This document shows, piece by piece, positions 1-7,332 of a DNA stretch of 43,446 nucleotides (its first letter is position 1; the number at the start of each line of letters is the position of its first letter). The stretch spans positions 1 through 43,446 of the forward strand of contig DAHXOQ010000003.1 in assembly GCA_027364815.1 (NCBI GenBank), written 5' to 3'. The position numbers and the translations under genes are program-made. Under the pieces are notes generated by a model. It searched no databases, was not told the origin of the DNA, and saw only the letters and a list, made by a program, of their open reading frames with translations. This stretch comes from Acidobacteriaceae bacterium. Its GTDB lineage: Bacteria; Acidobacteriota; Terriglobia; Terriglobales; Acidobacteriaceae.

Positions 1-165
1 ACCAATGATGGTGTGCTCGCGATTTGATTTATTCCAGACCGGGATAACTTCAACGCCATGGTTGAGCGCCTGCCGGCATGCCAGAAGCTGCGCGACGGCC
101 TGATGAGAAAAGCGATCTCCTACTCCGATTGAAAAGCGCGCGAGATTTTGTACTTTCTGATTCAT
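1..165 (-). CDS. tagaturonate epimerase-like protein, N-terminal part (cut by window edge)
   Basis: Only the first 55 codons are present. They run leftward from ATG at 165-163 and have no stop before the window edge. A purine-rich GAGGGGGAAG precedes the ATG and supports this start. The peptide contains GVGDRFSHQA and PVWNKSNREHTIIG, motifs I associate from memory with proteins annotated as UxaE/tagaturonate epimerase family; the GDR signature after a glycine is shared with Thermotoga UxaE. UxaE converts D-tagaturonate to D-fructuronate, which would suit this position as last visible gene of an operon starting with uxaC. The gap to the upstream larA-like stop is 13 bp. The family call is tentative because most of the protein lies outside the window; it could be another sugar-acid epimerase/isomerase. 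Confidence 0.6.
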   Translation of the reverse strand, partial: MNQKVQNLARFSIGVGDRFSHQAVAQLLACRQALNHGVEVIPVWNKSNREHTIIG

Positions 166-178
166 CTTCCCCCTCGTG

Positions 179-1444
179 TTATAACCTTCCGCGGTACGCC
201 CAGAGGCCGAGTCCGGGGTTGGAAATATAAAAAACTTCCTCGCCATTGATGAGGTTTTTGCCCTGGTTCATTTTCTCCGGGTTGTATTGCTTGAGCATCT
301 CGCCGAGTGGCCGGTAGGCAAATCCGACGCTTGTGATTTCATCGGAAGAGAGTTTGCCCGGAGACCATGTGATTTTGAAGCGACCTTCGGATGAGCCATG
401 GATTAAGTGAGCCGCCGCGCTCAGATTAAGAGCGAGTTCCTCGTCGCATTCAACGGCGCGCAAAGTTGCCTCGGTACCCTTGTAACCAAATTTGCGAATC
501 AAGCGGTCGATGACCGCGTCTTCACCAAACTCTCTGACGCCGGGCGCGAGAATGATGAGCTCGGCGTCATCGGCCAGCGCCATGCGGGTTCTATAGACAG
601 CCTTGTTGCCGATCCACGTTGAATGGTACTCGGAAGGATGGAGATAGACCACGGCCTTACGAATAGGTTCGTCGACAATTTCAAAATTGACCGCCAGGCT
701 CAATGCAGCGGCGCGCTCAAAACATTCGATATCGTCGCCGATAAACAATCCGCGCACGGCAAGGCCATTTTGCTTTTTTCCAACCACGGTGAGCACATAA
801 ACGATGGGTAAACCCTGTGCGAAGTGATCGCTGGCATAGTTGAGGATTCGTCGGACAGGCGTATCTGCGCGCCCCATCATGCGCTCCATGCCGTAGACCG
901 CACCCAGAAAATGCGTGCGGTGAATGCCCAGAACTCCGCCCGTGCCAACGAAAATGTTCTTGTTGAAGTTGGCCATGCCGATGACTTCATGCGGCACCAC
1001 CTGGCCGATGGAAAGAATCAGGTCAAAGCCGCCGTTCGCAATATGATGGTTGACCTGTGCGGGCCAGGGAAAGTTCAGCTTGCCCTCGGATTGCAGGTGA
1101 ATATATTCAGCCGGAACTTCGCCGAGAGTCACAATATCCTTGCGCCAGTTGTGTTCGAGGAAAAGTTCTTTTGGCGTTGCGCCGAACATGCCGGAGATTT
1201 GCTCCGCAGTCATTGGCGTGTGCGTGCCTAGCGCGGGCAAAACAGCTTTCACGCGCGACCCGAAATGTTGCCATGCGAATTCGGTCAGTTCGCCTGCCCG
1301 CGAGTGTTTGCGGCTCTGGTCGGGGGGAATCAGAAGCACACGCTGACGTGAACCCATGAGATTGAGAGCCTGAACCAGATGCTGATTCAAATCATCGAGT
1401 GTCAAATCAGTTTGAGGAGTTCCGATTGCGCAATACAAACTCAT
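179..1444 (-). CDS. LarA-family nickel-pincer racemase/epimerase (DUF2088)
   Basis: 421 residues, the usual LarA length. LarA enzymes racemise or epimerise 2-hydroxy acids by hydride transfer to a nickel-pincer nucleotide bound to a lysine. The residues needed are visible: H75 in GTHTPMT, H152 in VVPHEVIG, K162 in FNKNIF and H178 in HRTHFLG. The H-K-H spacing (10 and 16 residues) equals that of Lactobacillus LarA H174/K184/H200. The ATG overlaps the stop of the MFS gene (shared ATGA), so the two are translationally coupled. The substrate is unknown. Lactate is unlikely in an operon with uxaC; an aldonate or uronate is the better guess, since some family members are D-gluconate 2-epimerases. 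The cofactor genes larB, larC and larE are not in the window. Confidence 0.85.
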   Translation of the reverse strand: MSLYCAIGTPQTDLTLDDLNQHLVQALNLMGSRQRVLLIPPDQSRKHSRAGELTEFAWQHFGSRVKAVLPALGTHTPMTAEQISGMFGATPKELFLEHNWRKDIVTLGEVPAEYIHLQSEGKLNFPWPAQVNHHIANGGFDLILSIGQVVPHEVIGMANFNKNIFVGTGGVLGIHRTHFLGAVYGMERMMGRADTPVRRILNYASDHFAQGLPIVYVLTVVGKKQNGLAVRGLFIGDDIECFERAAALSLAVNFEIVDEPIRKAVVYLHPSEYHSTWIGNKAVYRTRMALADDAELIILAPGVREFGEDAVIDRLIRKFGYKGTEATLRAVECDEELALNLSAAAHLIHGSSEGRFKITWSPGKLSSDEITSVGFAYRPLGEMLKQYNPEKMNQGKNLINGEEVFYISNPGLGLWAYRGRL

Positions 1445-2712
1445 AGCGTCACCTCCACTCGTTTGAGGCCTGGAGCGAACAAGTTCAAAAGGAAAAAAGC
1501 AAGCATATAAGCGCAGCCGGCAATGATAAAGAGTGTTGTATAACTACCCGTAAGGTGAAGGATGTAGCCGGCATAATTCATCAGCAAGACTCCACCTAAA
1601 GCTCCGGCCATGCCTCCGATGCCAGTGATGGAACCAACAGCGCGCTGAGAAAACATGTCTGATGCGGTTGTGTACAAGTTGGCACTCCAGCCCTGATGAG
1701 CCGCTGCGGCAAGGCTCAGCAGCGCGATAGAAAACCATTCATTTTGAACCGAGTTCAAAGCGAGAATGGGCAGAACCAGAAAAGCGCAAACAAGCATGGC
1801 GAGCAGACGCGCACGCGATATGGACAACCCCAACTTGCAAAAAGGAGAAGGCAACCACCCGCCGCCAATACTGCCGATTGTGGATGCACTGTAGACAATA
1901 ATCAAAGGCAATCCGAGATGCGAGAGGTCCAGATGATACTTCTGGCTGAAGAAAGAAGGAAGGTAAAAGAGAAAGAACCACCAAATGGGGTCGGTTAAAA
2001 ACTTGGCAATCGAATAGCCCCATGTCTGGCGGAGAAAGAAAAGTTTTCTCCAACTGATGTTCCGGCGGGGAAGATCCTGAGGAGAAATTTCACTCAAGGT
2101 GTAATCAACAGAGGGTTTTCTGTAGTGGCGGAACCACCAGAAGATCCATAGCGCGCTGAAGCCGCCTGTAGCCAGGAATGCCGCGTGCCAGCCATAGTGC
2201 AAAGTAACCCAGGGCACAATCAGCGGGGCAAGTATGGCTCCGAGGTTGGCTCCAGAGTTGAAGAGCCCGGTGGCCAGGGCGCGCTCTTTCTGAGGAAACC
2301 ATTCGGAGACGGTTTTAATGGCTGCGGGGAAATTACCCGATTCGCCGAGTCCCAGAGAAAAGCGTGCAACGGCAAACTCTGTAACTGTATTGGCCAGCGC
2401 ATGACTCATGGCGGAGAGACTCCAGAGTCCCATGATGACCATATAACCTATGCGCGTGCCCACACGGTCAACGAAGCGCCCGGCCAAGAGCAAACCCAAT
2501 GCATACGCCGCCATAAATCCGCCCATGATGTGGCCGTAGCTCAACTCAGTGAGGCCGATGGTCTGCATCAAAGTGGGTTTCAAGATAGCAATAACCTGGC
2601 GATCCATATAGTTGATGGATGTGGCGGCGAAGAGCAGAAAGCATATCTTCCAGCGCATTGAACTGGATTGCTGCGCCGAGCCAGCGTCCGATTGATTGCT
2701 TTGCCAAACCAT
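1441..2712 (-). CDS. MFS hexuronate transporter, ExuT-like (ACS family)
   Basis: 423 residues with about twelve hydrophobic segments. The first helix carries INYMDRQVIAIL, matching the NYxDR signature of the anion:cation symporter family of MFS carriers, which includes ExuT. A second family landmark is LGLGESGNFPAAIKTVSEWFP near residue 120, typical of hexuronate and glucarate porters. It would import galacturonate or glucuronate across the inner membrane. It starts 13 bp after the uxaC stop and overlaps the next gene by 4 nt, so it belongs to one transcript running from the uxaC promoter. An internal Met (MRWKICFL, residue 19) is an alternative start, since the first 18 residues are polar and unlike the family. 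Substrate is inferred from context. Confidence 0.85.
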   Translation of the reverse strand: MVWQSNQSDAGSAQQSSSMRWKICFLLFAATSINYMDRQVIAILKPTLMQTIGLTELSYGHIMGGFMAAYALGLLLAGRFVDRVGTRIGYMVIMGLWSLSAMSHALANTVTEFAVARFSLGLGESGNFPAAIKTVSEWFPQKERALATGLFNSGANLGAILAPLIVPWVTLHYGWHAAFLATGGFSALWIFWWFRHYRKPSVDYTLSEISPQDLPRRNISWRKLFFLRQTWGYSIAKFLTDPIWWFFLFYLPSFFSQKYHLDLSHLGLPLIIVYSASTIGSIGGGWLPSPFCKLGLSISRARLLAMLVCAFLVLPILALNSVQNEWFSIALLSLAAAAHQGWSANLYTTASDMFSQRAVGSITGIGGMAGALGGVLLMNYAGYILHLTGSYTTLFIIAGCAYMLAFFLLNLFAPGLKRVEVTL

Positions 2713-2725
2713 GTGCCAGTATCCT

Positions 2726-4123
2726 CTAGAGCCGGTACGCGTTTTTCACGAGCCTGGTGGTTAATTCCTGCGCCAGGTCAAAAGCTTCATCTTCATCGAG
2801 CCGATGCTCAACCACCAATTTGGCGAGAAATGCACAGTCAACGCGCCGGGCAACATCGTGCCGTGCGGGAATGGAGAGAAAAGCGCGCGTGTCGTCATTG
2901 AAGCCAACAGTATTGTAGAAGCCCGCAGTCTCGGTGGCGTGCTCGCGGAAGCGCATCATTCCCTCAGGACTATCGTGGAACCACCAGGACGGGCCCAGCC
3001 TCAGGGCTGGATAATGGCCGGCCAATGGAGCAAGTTCACGACTATAAGTTGATTCGTCGAGTGTGAAGAGGATGATGGTTAATGAAGGCTCATTGCCAAA
3101 TTGATTGAGCAGCGGACGCAGGGCGTCAACATAATTTGTGGCACGAGGTATATCAGCGCCGACATCGCGGCCATAACGCTGATAGATTTTTTTATTGTGA
3201 TTGCGAACGCTACCGGGATGAATCTGCATCACGAGTCCATCATCGAGGCTCATCCTCGCCATTTCAGTCAGCATCTGGGCGCGGAAATTTTCCTGCTCAT
3301 CGGAGGTGGCGTTCCCGGAGAGCACACGGGCGAATAATTGTGCGGCCTCGCTTTCGGGAAGATTGGCAGTTTGCGCAGTAGGATGACCGTGGTCGGTTGC
3401 CGTGCATCCCATCGACTTGAAACGCTGACGCGCAATGCGCAATGCCTGCAAATAGCCGCGCCACCCACTGGTGTCTTCTTGGGTCGCCTGGCCGAGTTGC
3501 GCAATTGATTCCGCGAATCCCGCGTATTCAGGGTCAACGACCGGATCAGGCCTGAAGGTTGGCAGAATCCGCGCATTCCACCCGGAGTCGCGTATCGCCT
3601 GATGATATTCAAGTGTGTCGAGTGGCGAATCTGTTGTGGCAAGCACTTCCAGGCGAAATCTCTCGTAGAGCGCGCGGGGCAGATATTCCGGCTGGTTGAG
3701 TTTTTCCGAGATGATGTCGTAATAGTCATCCGCGTTCCCGGCTGAGAGCCGCTCATTGAGGCCGAAGAGTTCTTGAAATGCATAATCGAGCCAGAGTCGC
3801 GTTGGTGTTCCTCGAAACAAATGATAATGGGTTGCAAAGATGCGCCAGACCTTGCGGGGATTTTTGAGCTCAACAGCGCCAATCTCGAGGTCATCGAGTG
3901 AAACGCCCTGACTGTAGAGCATGCGGTAAACATAATGATCGGGCGAAACAAAGAGTTGCGCGGGATTAGGAAACGGATGATTCAAAGCAAACCAGGCTGC
4001 CTGCGTATGACCATGAGGGCTGATGATAGGCAAATGCCGGACGCTCGAGTAGAGTGCGCGCGCGATTTTTCTGGTTTCCTGATCTGCGGGGAACAAACGG
4101 TCTTGGTGAAGCGGCATTGGCAT
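2726..4123 (-). CDS. uxaC: uronate isomerase (glucuronate isomerase)
   Basis: 465 residues from the chosen start. UxaC isomerises D-glucuronate to D-fructuronate and D-galacturonate to D-tagaturonate in the cytoplasm. Family features: ISPHGHTQ near residue 37 (the HxH of the amidohydrolase-fold isomerases), ATTDSPLDTLEYH, a Trp/Arg-rich middle (GWNARILPTFRPD), and RRVDCAFLAKLVVEHR near the C-terminus. The frame is open further upstream to 4189, but those codons read through the promoter and operator (they spell WSDH). ATG 4123-4121, with GGAGG six bases upstream, is the real start; MPLHQ two codons on is the only other option. It is the first gene of the leftward operon. Confidence 0.93.
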   Translation of the reverse strand: MPMPLHQDRLFPADQETRKIARALYSSVRHLPIISPHGHTQAAWFALNHPFPNPAQLFVSPDHYVYRMLYSQGVSLDDLEIGAVELKNPRKVWRIFATHYHLFRGTPTRLWLDYAFQELFGLNERLSAGNADDYYDIISEKLNQPEYLPRALYERFRLEVLATTDSPLDTLEYHQAIRDSGWNARILPTFRPDPVVDPEYAGFAESIAQLGQATQEDTSGWRGYLQALRIARQRFKSMGCTATDHGHPTAQTANLPESEAAQLFARVLSGNATSDEQENFRAQMLTEMARMSLDDGLVMQIHPGSVRNHNKKIYQRYGRDVGADIPRATNYVDALRPLLNQFGNEPSLTIILFTLDESTYSRELAPLAGHYPALRLGPSWWFHDSPEGMMRFREHATETAGFYNTVGFNDDTRAFLSIPARHDVARRVDCAFLAKLVVEHRLDEDEAFDLAQELTTRLVKNAYRL

Positions 4124-4147
4124 TGCGACCTCCGTCAGGGTTTCATA

Positions 4148-4189
4148 GTGGTCTGACCACATTATACATAGATTTCGGTGTTCTGCCAT
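4148..4189 (-). promoter_or_regulatory. uxaC promoter with GntR/FadR-type operator
   Basis: Read on the minus strand: -35 ATGGCA (4189-4184), a 17-bp spacer, -10 TATAAT (4166-4161), then immediately the 13-bp perfect palindrome GTGGTCAGACCAC (4160-4148), covering the expected transcription start. The palindrome core fits the TnGTnnnACnA consensus of FadR-subfamily GntR repressors. The FadR-like gene begins about 100 bp away on the other strand. The same palindrome in the same geometry precedes kdgK. Bound repressor would block initiation; the inducer is probably a uronate or pathway intermediate. Confidence 0.85.
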
Positions 4190-4262
4190 ACTTAAATACT
4201 GCCGGCTATCAACATCGTCAGCGCGACTTTAAAACAGGCAAGCGGATTGCGCCGGTCAGTCA

Positions 4263-5060
4263 ATGAGAAGAGCCGATAATGATGTTATGCTCAAGACGAA
4301 CCAATTTAAAAGCATGAACCCATCAACCACCAAAAAGCCGGCAGAGAAGCGCACGCAGCAAGATCCTCAACTCTCCATGCAAGTGGTCAATCATATACGC
4401 AGGCTGGTTGAGAATGGAAAGCTCAAGCCCGGGGACAAGTTGCCGCCGGAGCGGGAACTTGCGCAGAAGCTGAAAATCAGTCGAGCCTCGTTGCGTAGTG
4501 GTATTGGTTATTTGGCGGCAACCGGAGTTTTGAAAGTGCGTCACGGCGTTGGCGCGTTCATTGCCGACGGCCCGCCGGCCTTTGCCATTACATCCTTCAA
4601 CCTGATTGGCGCCCTGCATGGATTCCAATCCTGGCAGATGTTTGAGACTCGATTGATTCTGGAATGTCAATTGGTTGCGCTGGCGGCTGAACGCAGCAAA
4701 CAGGAACATCAAATGGCGTTGGCGGAGGAAGTTGCGGAGTTGTTTGCCGCACTGGATCGACCCACGGACTTTCTTGTTCACGACATGAACTTTCACCGCA
4801 TCCTGGCCCAGGCTTCGGGAAATCCTGTGCTCGCCGCAATCATGGAAACACTCACGGTTGCATTTTATAAGGAGAGAAGTAAAACGATAGAGCATGCAAA
4901 AGATATGCGCGAGGCCGCCGCGATGCACCGTCTGATTTTCAAAGCCGTATGTGCCCGCGATGCCGAGAAGGCTCGCACCTTGATGGAGCGCCACTTAAGC
5001 GCATCAATGGAAGCGCAAAGCGCTGAGAAACAAAAGCGCCGCACATCATCCAGTCGATAA
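4263..5060 (+). CDS. GntR-family (FadR/FCD subfamily) transcriptional regulator
   Basis: 265 residues in the longest form. The N-terminal winged helix-turn-helix spans about residues 40-105 (KLKPGDKLPPERELAQKL, then SRASLRSGIGYLAATGVL and HGVGAFI). The C-terminal all-helical FCD ligand domain shows HDMNFHRILAQASGNP and later MHRLIF and MERHLSAS, which supply the usual Asp/His metal or ligand site. It is divergent from uxaC and convergent with kdgK, and is the evident candidate to bind the GTGGTCTGACCAC sites at 4148 and 6227. Counterparts are ExuR/UxuR-type hexuronate repressors. The start is uncertain: ATG at 4263, 4287 or 4314 are in frame and none has a clear ribosome-binding site; the poorly conserved first 30 residues favour a later start. 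Confidence 0.9.
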   Translation: MRRADNDVMLKTNQFKSMNPSTTKKPAEKRTQQDPQLSMQVVNHIRRLVENGKLKPGDKLPPERELAQKLKISRASLRSGIGYLAATGVLKVRHGVGAFIADGPPAFAITSFNLIGALHGFQSWQMFETRLILECQLVALAAERSKQEHQMALAEEVAELFAALDRPTDFLVHDMNFHRILAQASGNPVLAAIMETLTVAFYKERSKTIEHAKDMREAAAMHRLIFKAVCARDAEKARTLMERHLSASMEAQSAEKQKRRTSSSR

Positions 5061-5083
5061 TTCCAAATCTGACAGTGCGTGAA

Positions 5084-6166
5084 TCAGCGCTGGATGCGCG
5101 CCGAGCCACCTCGTGCAAAAGCCTGCACCTGCTCTAAAGTCGCCATTGTAGTATCACCCGGAAATGTAGTAAGCAACGCACCGTGCGCCCAGCCTAAACG
5201 GACCGCCTCTTCGGGTGATGTCTCGTTGAGAAGACCGTAGATCATCCCGGAAGCGAAGCCGTCACCGCCGCCAACGCGGTCATACACGTTGAGTTCCGCT
5301 GTAGGAGCGGTAATTGTTTTTCCGCCGACCCAGGCTACTGCGCTCCAGCTATGGCGGTTTGTTGAGTGCACCTCGCGCAGAGTTGTTGCCACAACTTTGA
5401 TGTGCGGATGCTTTTCAACAACTTGTTCAATCATTCCAAAGAATGCCGAGGAATCAAGCTTAGATTTGGCTTCGACCTGCGGCCCGGCAATGCCAAGCCC
5501 TTTCTGCAGATCCTCTTCATTCCCGACAAGGACATCGACGTTTTCAACAATGCCGGCAATTGTTTTGACCGTATTTTCATTGCCTCCTGCGATCTTCCAC
5601 AATTTCTCACGGAAGTTCAGATCGAAGGAAGTCACGGCACCGGCAGCTTTGGCCTCGCGCATCATCTCGGCAGTCAATTGGGCAGTGGTCGGAGAGAGAG
5701 AGGCAAAAATGCCCCCGCTGTGAACCCACTTCACGCCGCGCGAGAAAATCTTTTTCCAATCAAAATCTCCAGGGCGCAACAAAGCGGCCGCCTCGTTGGC
5801 GCGATTATAAAAGACCACAGGCGCGCGTACGCCGAAACCCTGATCACTGTAGACGGTAGCCATATTGGGACCATTGACGCCGTTATGCTCGAAATGCTTG
5901 TAGATGCCCAGCACACCCTGGCCGCGGACACGTTCCGCAATCAGTTCGCCTATGGGGTAACTGCTCATGGCGGAGGCAATAGCCGTGCGCATCCGGAAAC
6001 AATCCGCCAGATTGGCCGCAACGTTGTATTCACCGCCGCTGACGTGTATCTGGCAGGTGGTTGCTTTTCGGAATGGAATAATTCCAGGATCAAGCCGGTG
6101 CACAATCGCGCCGAGAGAAAGAAAATCGAGATCGGCATCATTGCGTAGATTGAACAGATTGCCCAT
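5084..6166 (-). CDS. kdgK: PfkB-family sugar kinase, probable 2-keto-3-deoxygluconate kinase
   Basis: 360 residues. Belongs to the ribokinase/PfkB fold: N-terminal DFLSLGAIVHRLDPG, substrate-side SGGEYNVAANLADCF, and the C-terminal signature DRVGGGDGFASGMIYGL, whose Asp is the catalytic base (GGGD instead of the common GAGD). It would phosphorylate 2-keto-3-deoxy-D-gluconate to KDPG, the last kinase step of hexuronate breakdown. The specificity is supported by the shared operator with uxaC. The open frame extends to 6268 but the extra 34 codons run through the operator and promoter, so ATG 6166-6164 (MGNLFNL) is preferred, with AGGAGA about ten bases upstream. It converges on the regulator gene with a 23-bp gap. 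KDPG aldolase is not in the window. Confidence 0.85.
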   Translation of the reverse strand: MGNLFNLRNDADLDFLSLGAIVHRLDPGIIPFRKATTCQIHVSGGEYNVAANLADCFRMRTAIASAMSSYPIGELIAERVRGQGVLGIYKHFEHNGVNGPNMATVYSDQGFGVRAPVVFYNRANEAAALLRPGDFDWKKIFSRGVKWVHSGGIFASLSPTTAQLTAEMMREAKAAGAVTSFDLNFREKLWKIAGGNENTVKTIAGIVENVDVLVGNEEDLQKGLGIAGPQVEAKSKLDSSAFFGMIEQVVEKHPHIKVVATTLREVHSTNRHSWSAVAWVGGKTITAPTAELNVYDRVGGGDGFASGMIYGLLNETSPEEAVRLGWAHGALLTTFPGDTTMATLEQVQAFARGGSARIQR

Positions 6167-6226
6167 GTTGAGAGTTCTCCTTGTCTGCTGCAGCAATTTG
6201 GAAAGTAAGGTAAAAAAGTGCTGCAA

Positions 6227-6268
6227 GTGGTCTGACCACATGATATATTGTGTCATAGAAATTGCCAA
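6227..6268 (-). promoter_or_regulatory. kdgK promoter with second GntR/FadR-type operator
   Basis: On the minus strand: -35 TTGGCA (6268-6263), 17-bp spacer, -10 TATCAT (6245-6240), then GTGGTCAGACCAC (6239-6227), identical in sequence and placement to the uxaC operator. It lies in the 137-bp divergent region between kdgK and the 6-phosphogluconate dehydrogenase gene, so a bound repressor could also affect the rightward gene, although I see no convincing rightward promoter. Confidence 0.85.
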
Positions 6269-6303
6269 TAGGTAATTTGTATTTTCAGCATGGAGAAGAA
6301 AAA

Positions 6304-7212
6304 ATGCAGCTTGGATTGATTGGATTAGGCAAGATGGGCGGCAACATGGCCGAGCGTTTGCGTTTGAGCGGTCATCAGGTGGTTGGCTTTGATTTCAACG
6401 CCGATGCGGTGGCGAAGCTGACAGCGAGCGGCAATGTTGGCGTGAACTCGCTCGATGGGTTGGCGGAGAAGCTGACTGGCCGCAAGGCGATTTGGATCAT
6501 GGTGCCGCAGGGCGATCCGGTGGACCAGACGATTGCGAAGCTGCTGCCGCTGCTCAGCAAGGGCGATATTTTGATTGACGGCGGCAACTCTAATTACAAG
6601 GATTCGATGCGCCGGCATGCGGAACTCACGGCGAAGGGATTTTGCTTTGTGGACGTGGGCACATCGGGCGGCGTGTGGGGATTGAAGGAAGGCTACAGCA
6701 TGATGATTGGCGGCGATGAGGAACCGGTGCAATATTTGACGCCAATTTTTGAAGCGCTGGCGCCGGCGCAGGAGAGCGGCTGGGGGCGCGTGGGCCCGGC
6801 CGGCGCGGGGCACTTTGTGAAGATGGTGCACAACGGCATTGAATACGGCATGATGCAGGCATATGCCGAAGGCTTCACGATTATGGAGAAGAAGGAGCAG
6901 CTCAACCTGAATCTGCCACAGATAGCCGAGATATGGCGGCACGGGAGCGTGGTGCGGAGCTGGCTGCTGGATTTGACCGCCGAGGCGCTCAAGGAAAATC
7001 CGGCGCTTGATGGATTAGAGGCGTATGTTTCGGATTCAGGCGAGGGGCGATGGACGGTCTTCGAGGCGATTGATTTGAACGTGAGCGCGCCGGTGATTAC
7101 GGAGTCACTGCTGCGGCGCATCCGCTCGCGCGAGGAGAACAACTTCACGGATCGCATGCTGGCAATTATGCGGAATGCATTTGGCGGGCACGCGGTGGTG
7201 AAGGGCAAGTAG
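6304..7212 (+). CDS. 6-phosphogluconate dehydrogenase, short decarboxylating type
   Basis: 302 residues, matching the short YqeC/GndA-type family rather than the 470-residue classical Gnd. N-terminal Rossmann motif LIGLGKMGGNMAERL; substrate motif DVGTSGGVWGLKEGYSMMIGG; catalytic-lysine segment GHFVKMVHNGIEYGMMQAYAEG; C-terminal half all-helical. It oxidises and decarboxylates 6-phosphogluconate to ribulose 5-phosphate. ATG 6304 is chosen because GGAG sits eight bases upstream; an in-frame ATG at 6262 would lie in the divergent promoter region. Cofactor preference (NAD or NADP) cannot be read confidently. Its divergent pairing with kdgK over a shared operator suggests a role in sugar-acid rather than housekeeping metabolism. 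Confidence 0.9.
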   Translation: MQLGLIGLGKMGGNMAERLRLSGHQVVGFDFNADAVAKLTASGNVGVNSLDGLAEKLTGRKAIWIMVPQGDPVDQTIAKLLPLLSKGDILIDGGNSNYKDSMRRHAELTAKGFCFVDVGTSGGVWGLKEGYSMMIGGDEEPVQYLTPIFEALAPAQESGWGRVGPAGAGHFVKMVHNGIEYGMMQAYAEGFTIMEKKEQLNLNLPQIAEIWRHGSVVRSWLLDLTAEALKENPALDGLEAYVSDSGEGRWTVFEAIDLNVSAPVITESLLRRIRSREENNFTDRMLAIMRNAFGGHAVVKGK

Positions 7213-7220
7213 TTCATTCA

Positions 7221-7246
7221 TGTCCCTCTACACAAGTGGAGGGACA
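7221..7246 (+). terminator. hairpin after the 6-phosphogluconate dehydrogenase gene
   Basis: TGTCCCTCTAC, loop ACAA, GTGGAGGGACA: an 11-bp stem with one G-T wobble, starting 9 bases after the stop. Only a short AATTTAT follows, so termination may be weak. Confidence 0.6.
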
Positions 7247-7275
7247 ATTTATCAGTCAGCAGTAAGCATTACATT

Positions 7276-7316
7276 GCGTTGCTTGAGCGACCGCAACAAC
7301 GCGTGACAAGCAATGC
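7276..7316 (-). terminator. inverted repeat downstream of the GH28 gene
   Basis: GCGTTGCTTG (7276-7285) and CAAGCAATGC (7307-7316) can pair over 10 bases with one wobble around a 21-nt loop. It lies 17 bases past the GH28 stop. No T-tract follows on the minus strand, so it is a structural candidate only. Confidence 0.35.
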
Positions 7317-7332
7317 GAGACGCAGCAAGAAT

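Noticed and set aside
4124..4189. Longer N-terminus for uxaC (22 extra codons)
   Set aside because: The extra codons lie over the -10 box and operator, while GGAGG precedes the internal ATG at 4123.
6167..6268. Longer N-terminus for kdgK (34 extra codons)
   Set aside because: They read through the second operator and promoter; the PfkB fold starts after MGNLFNL.
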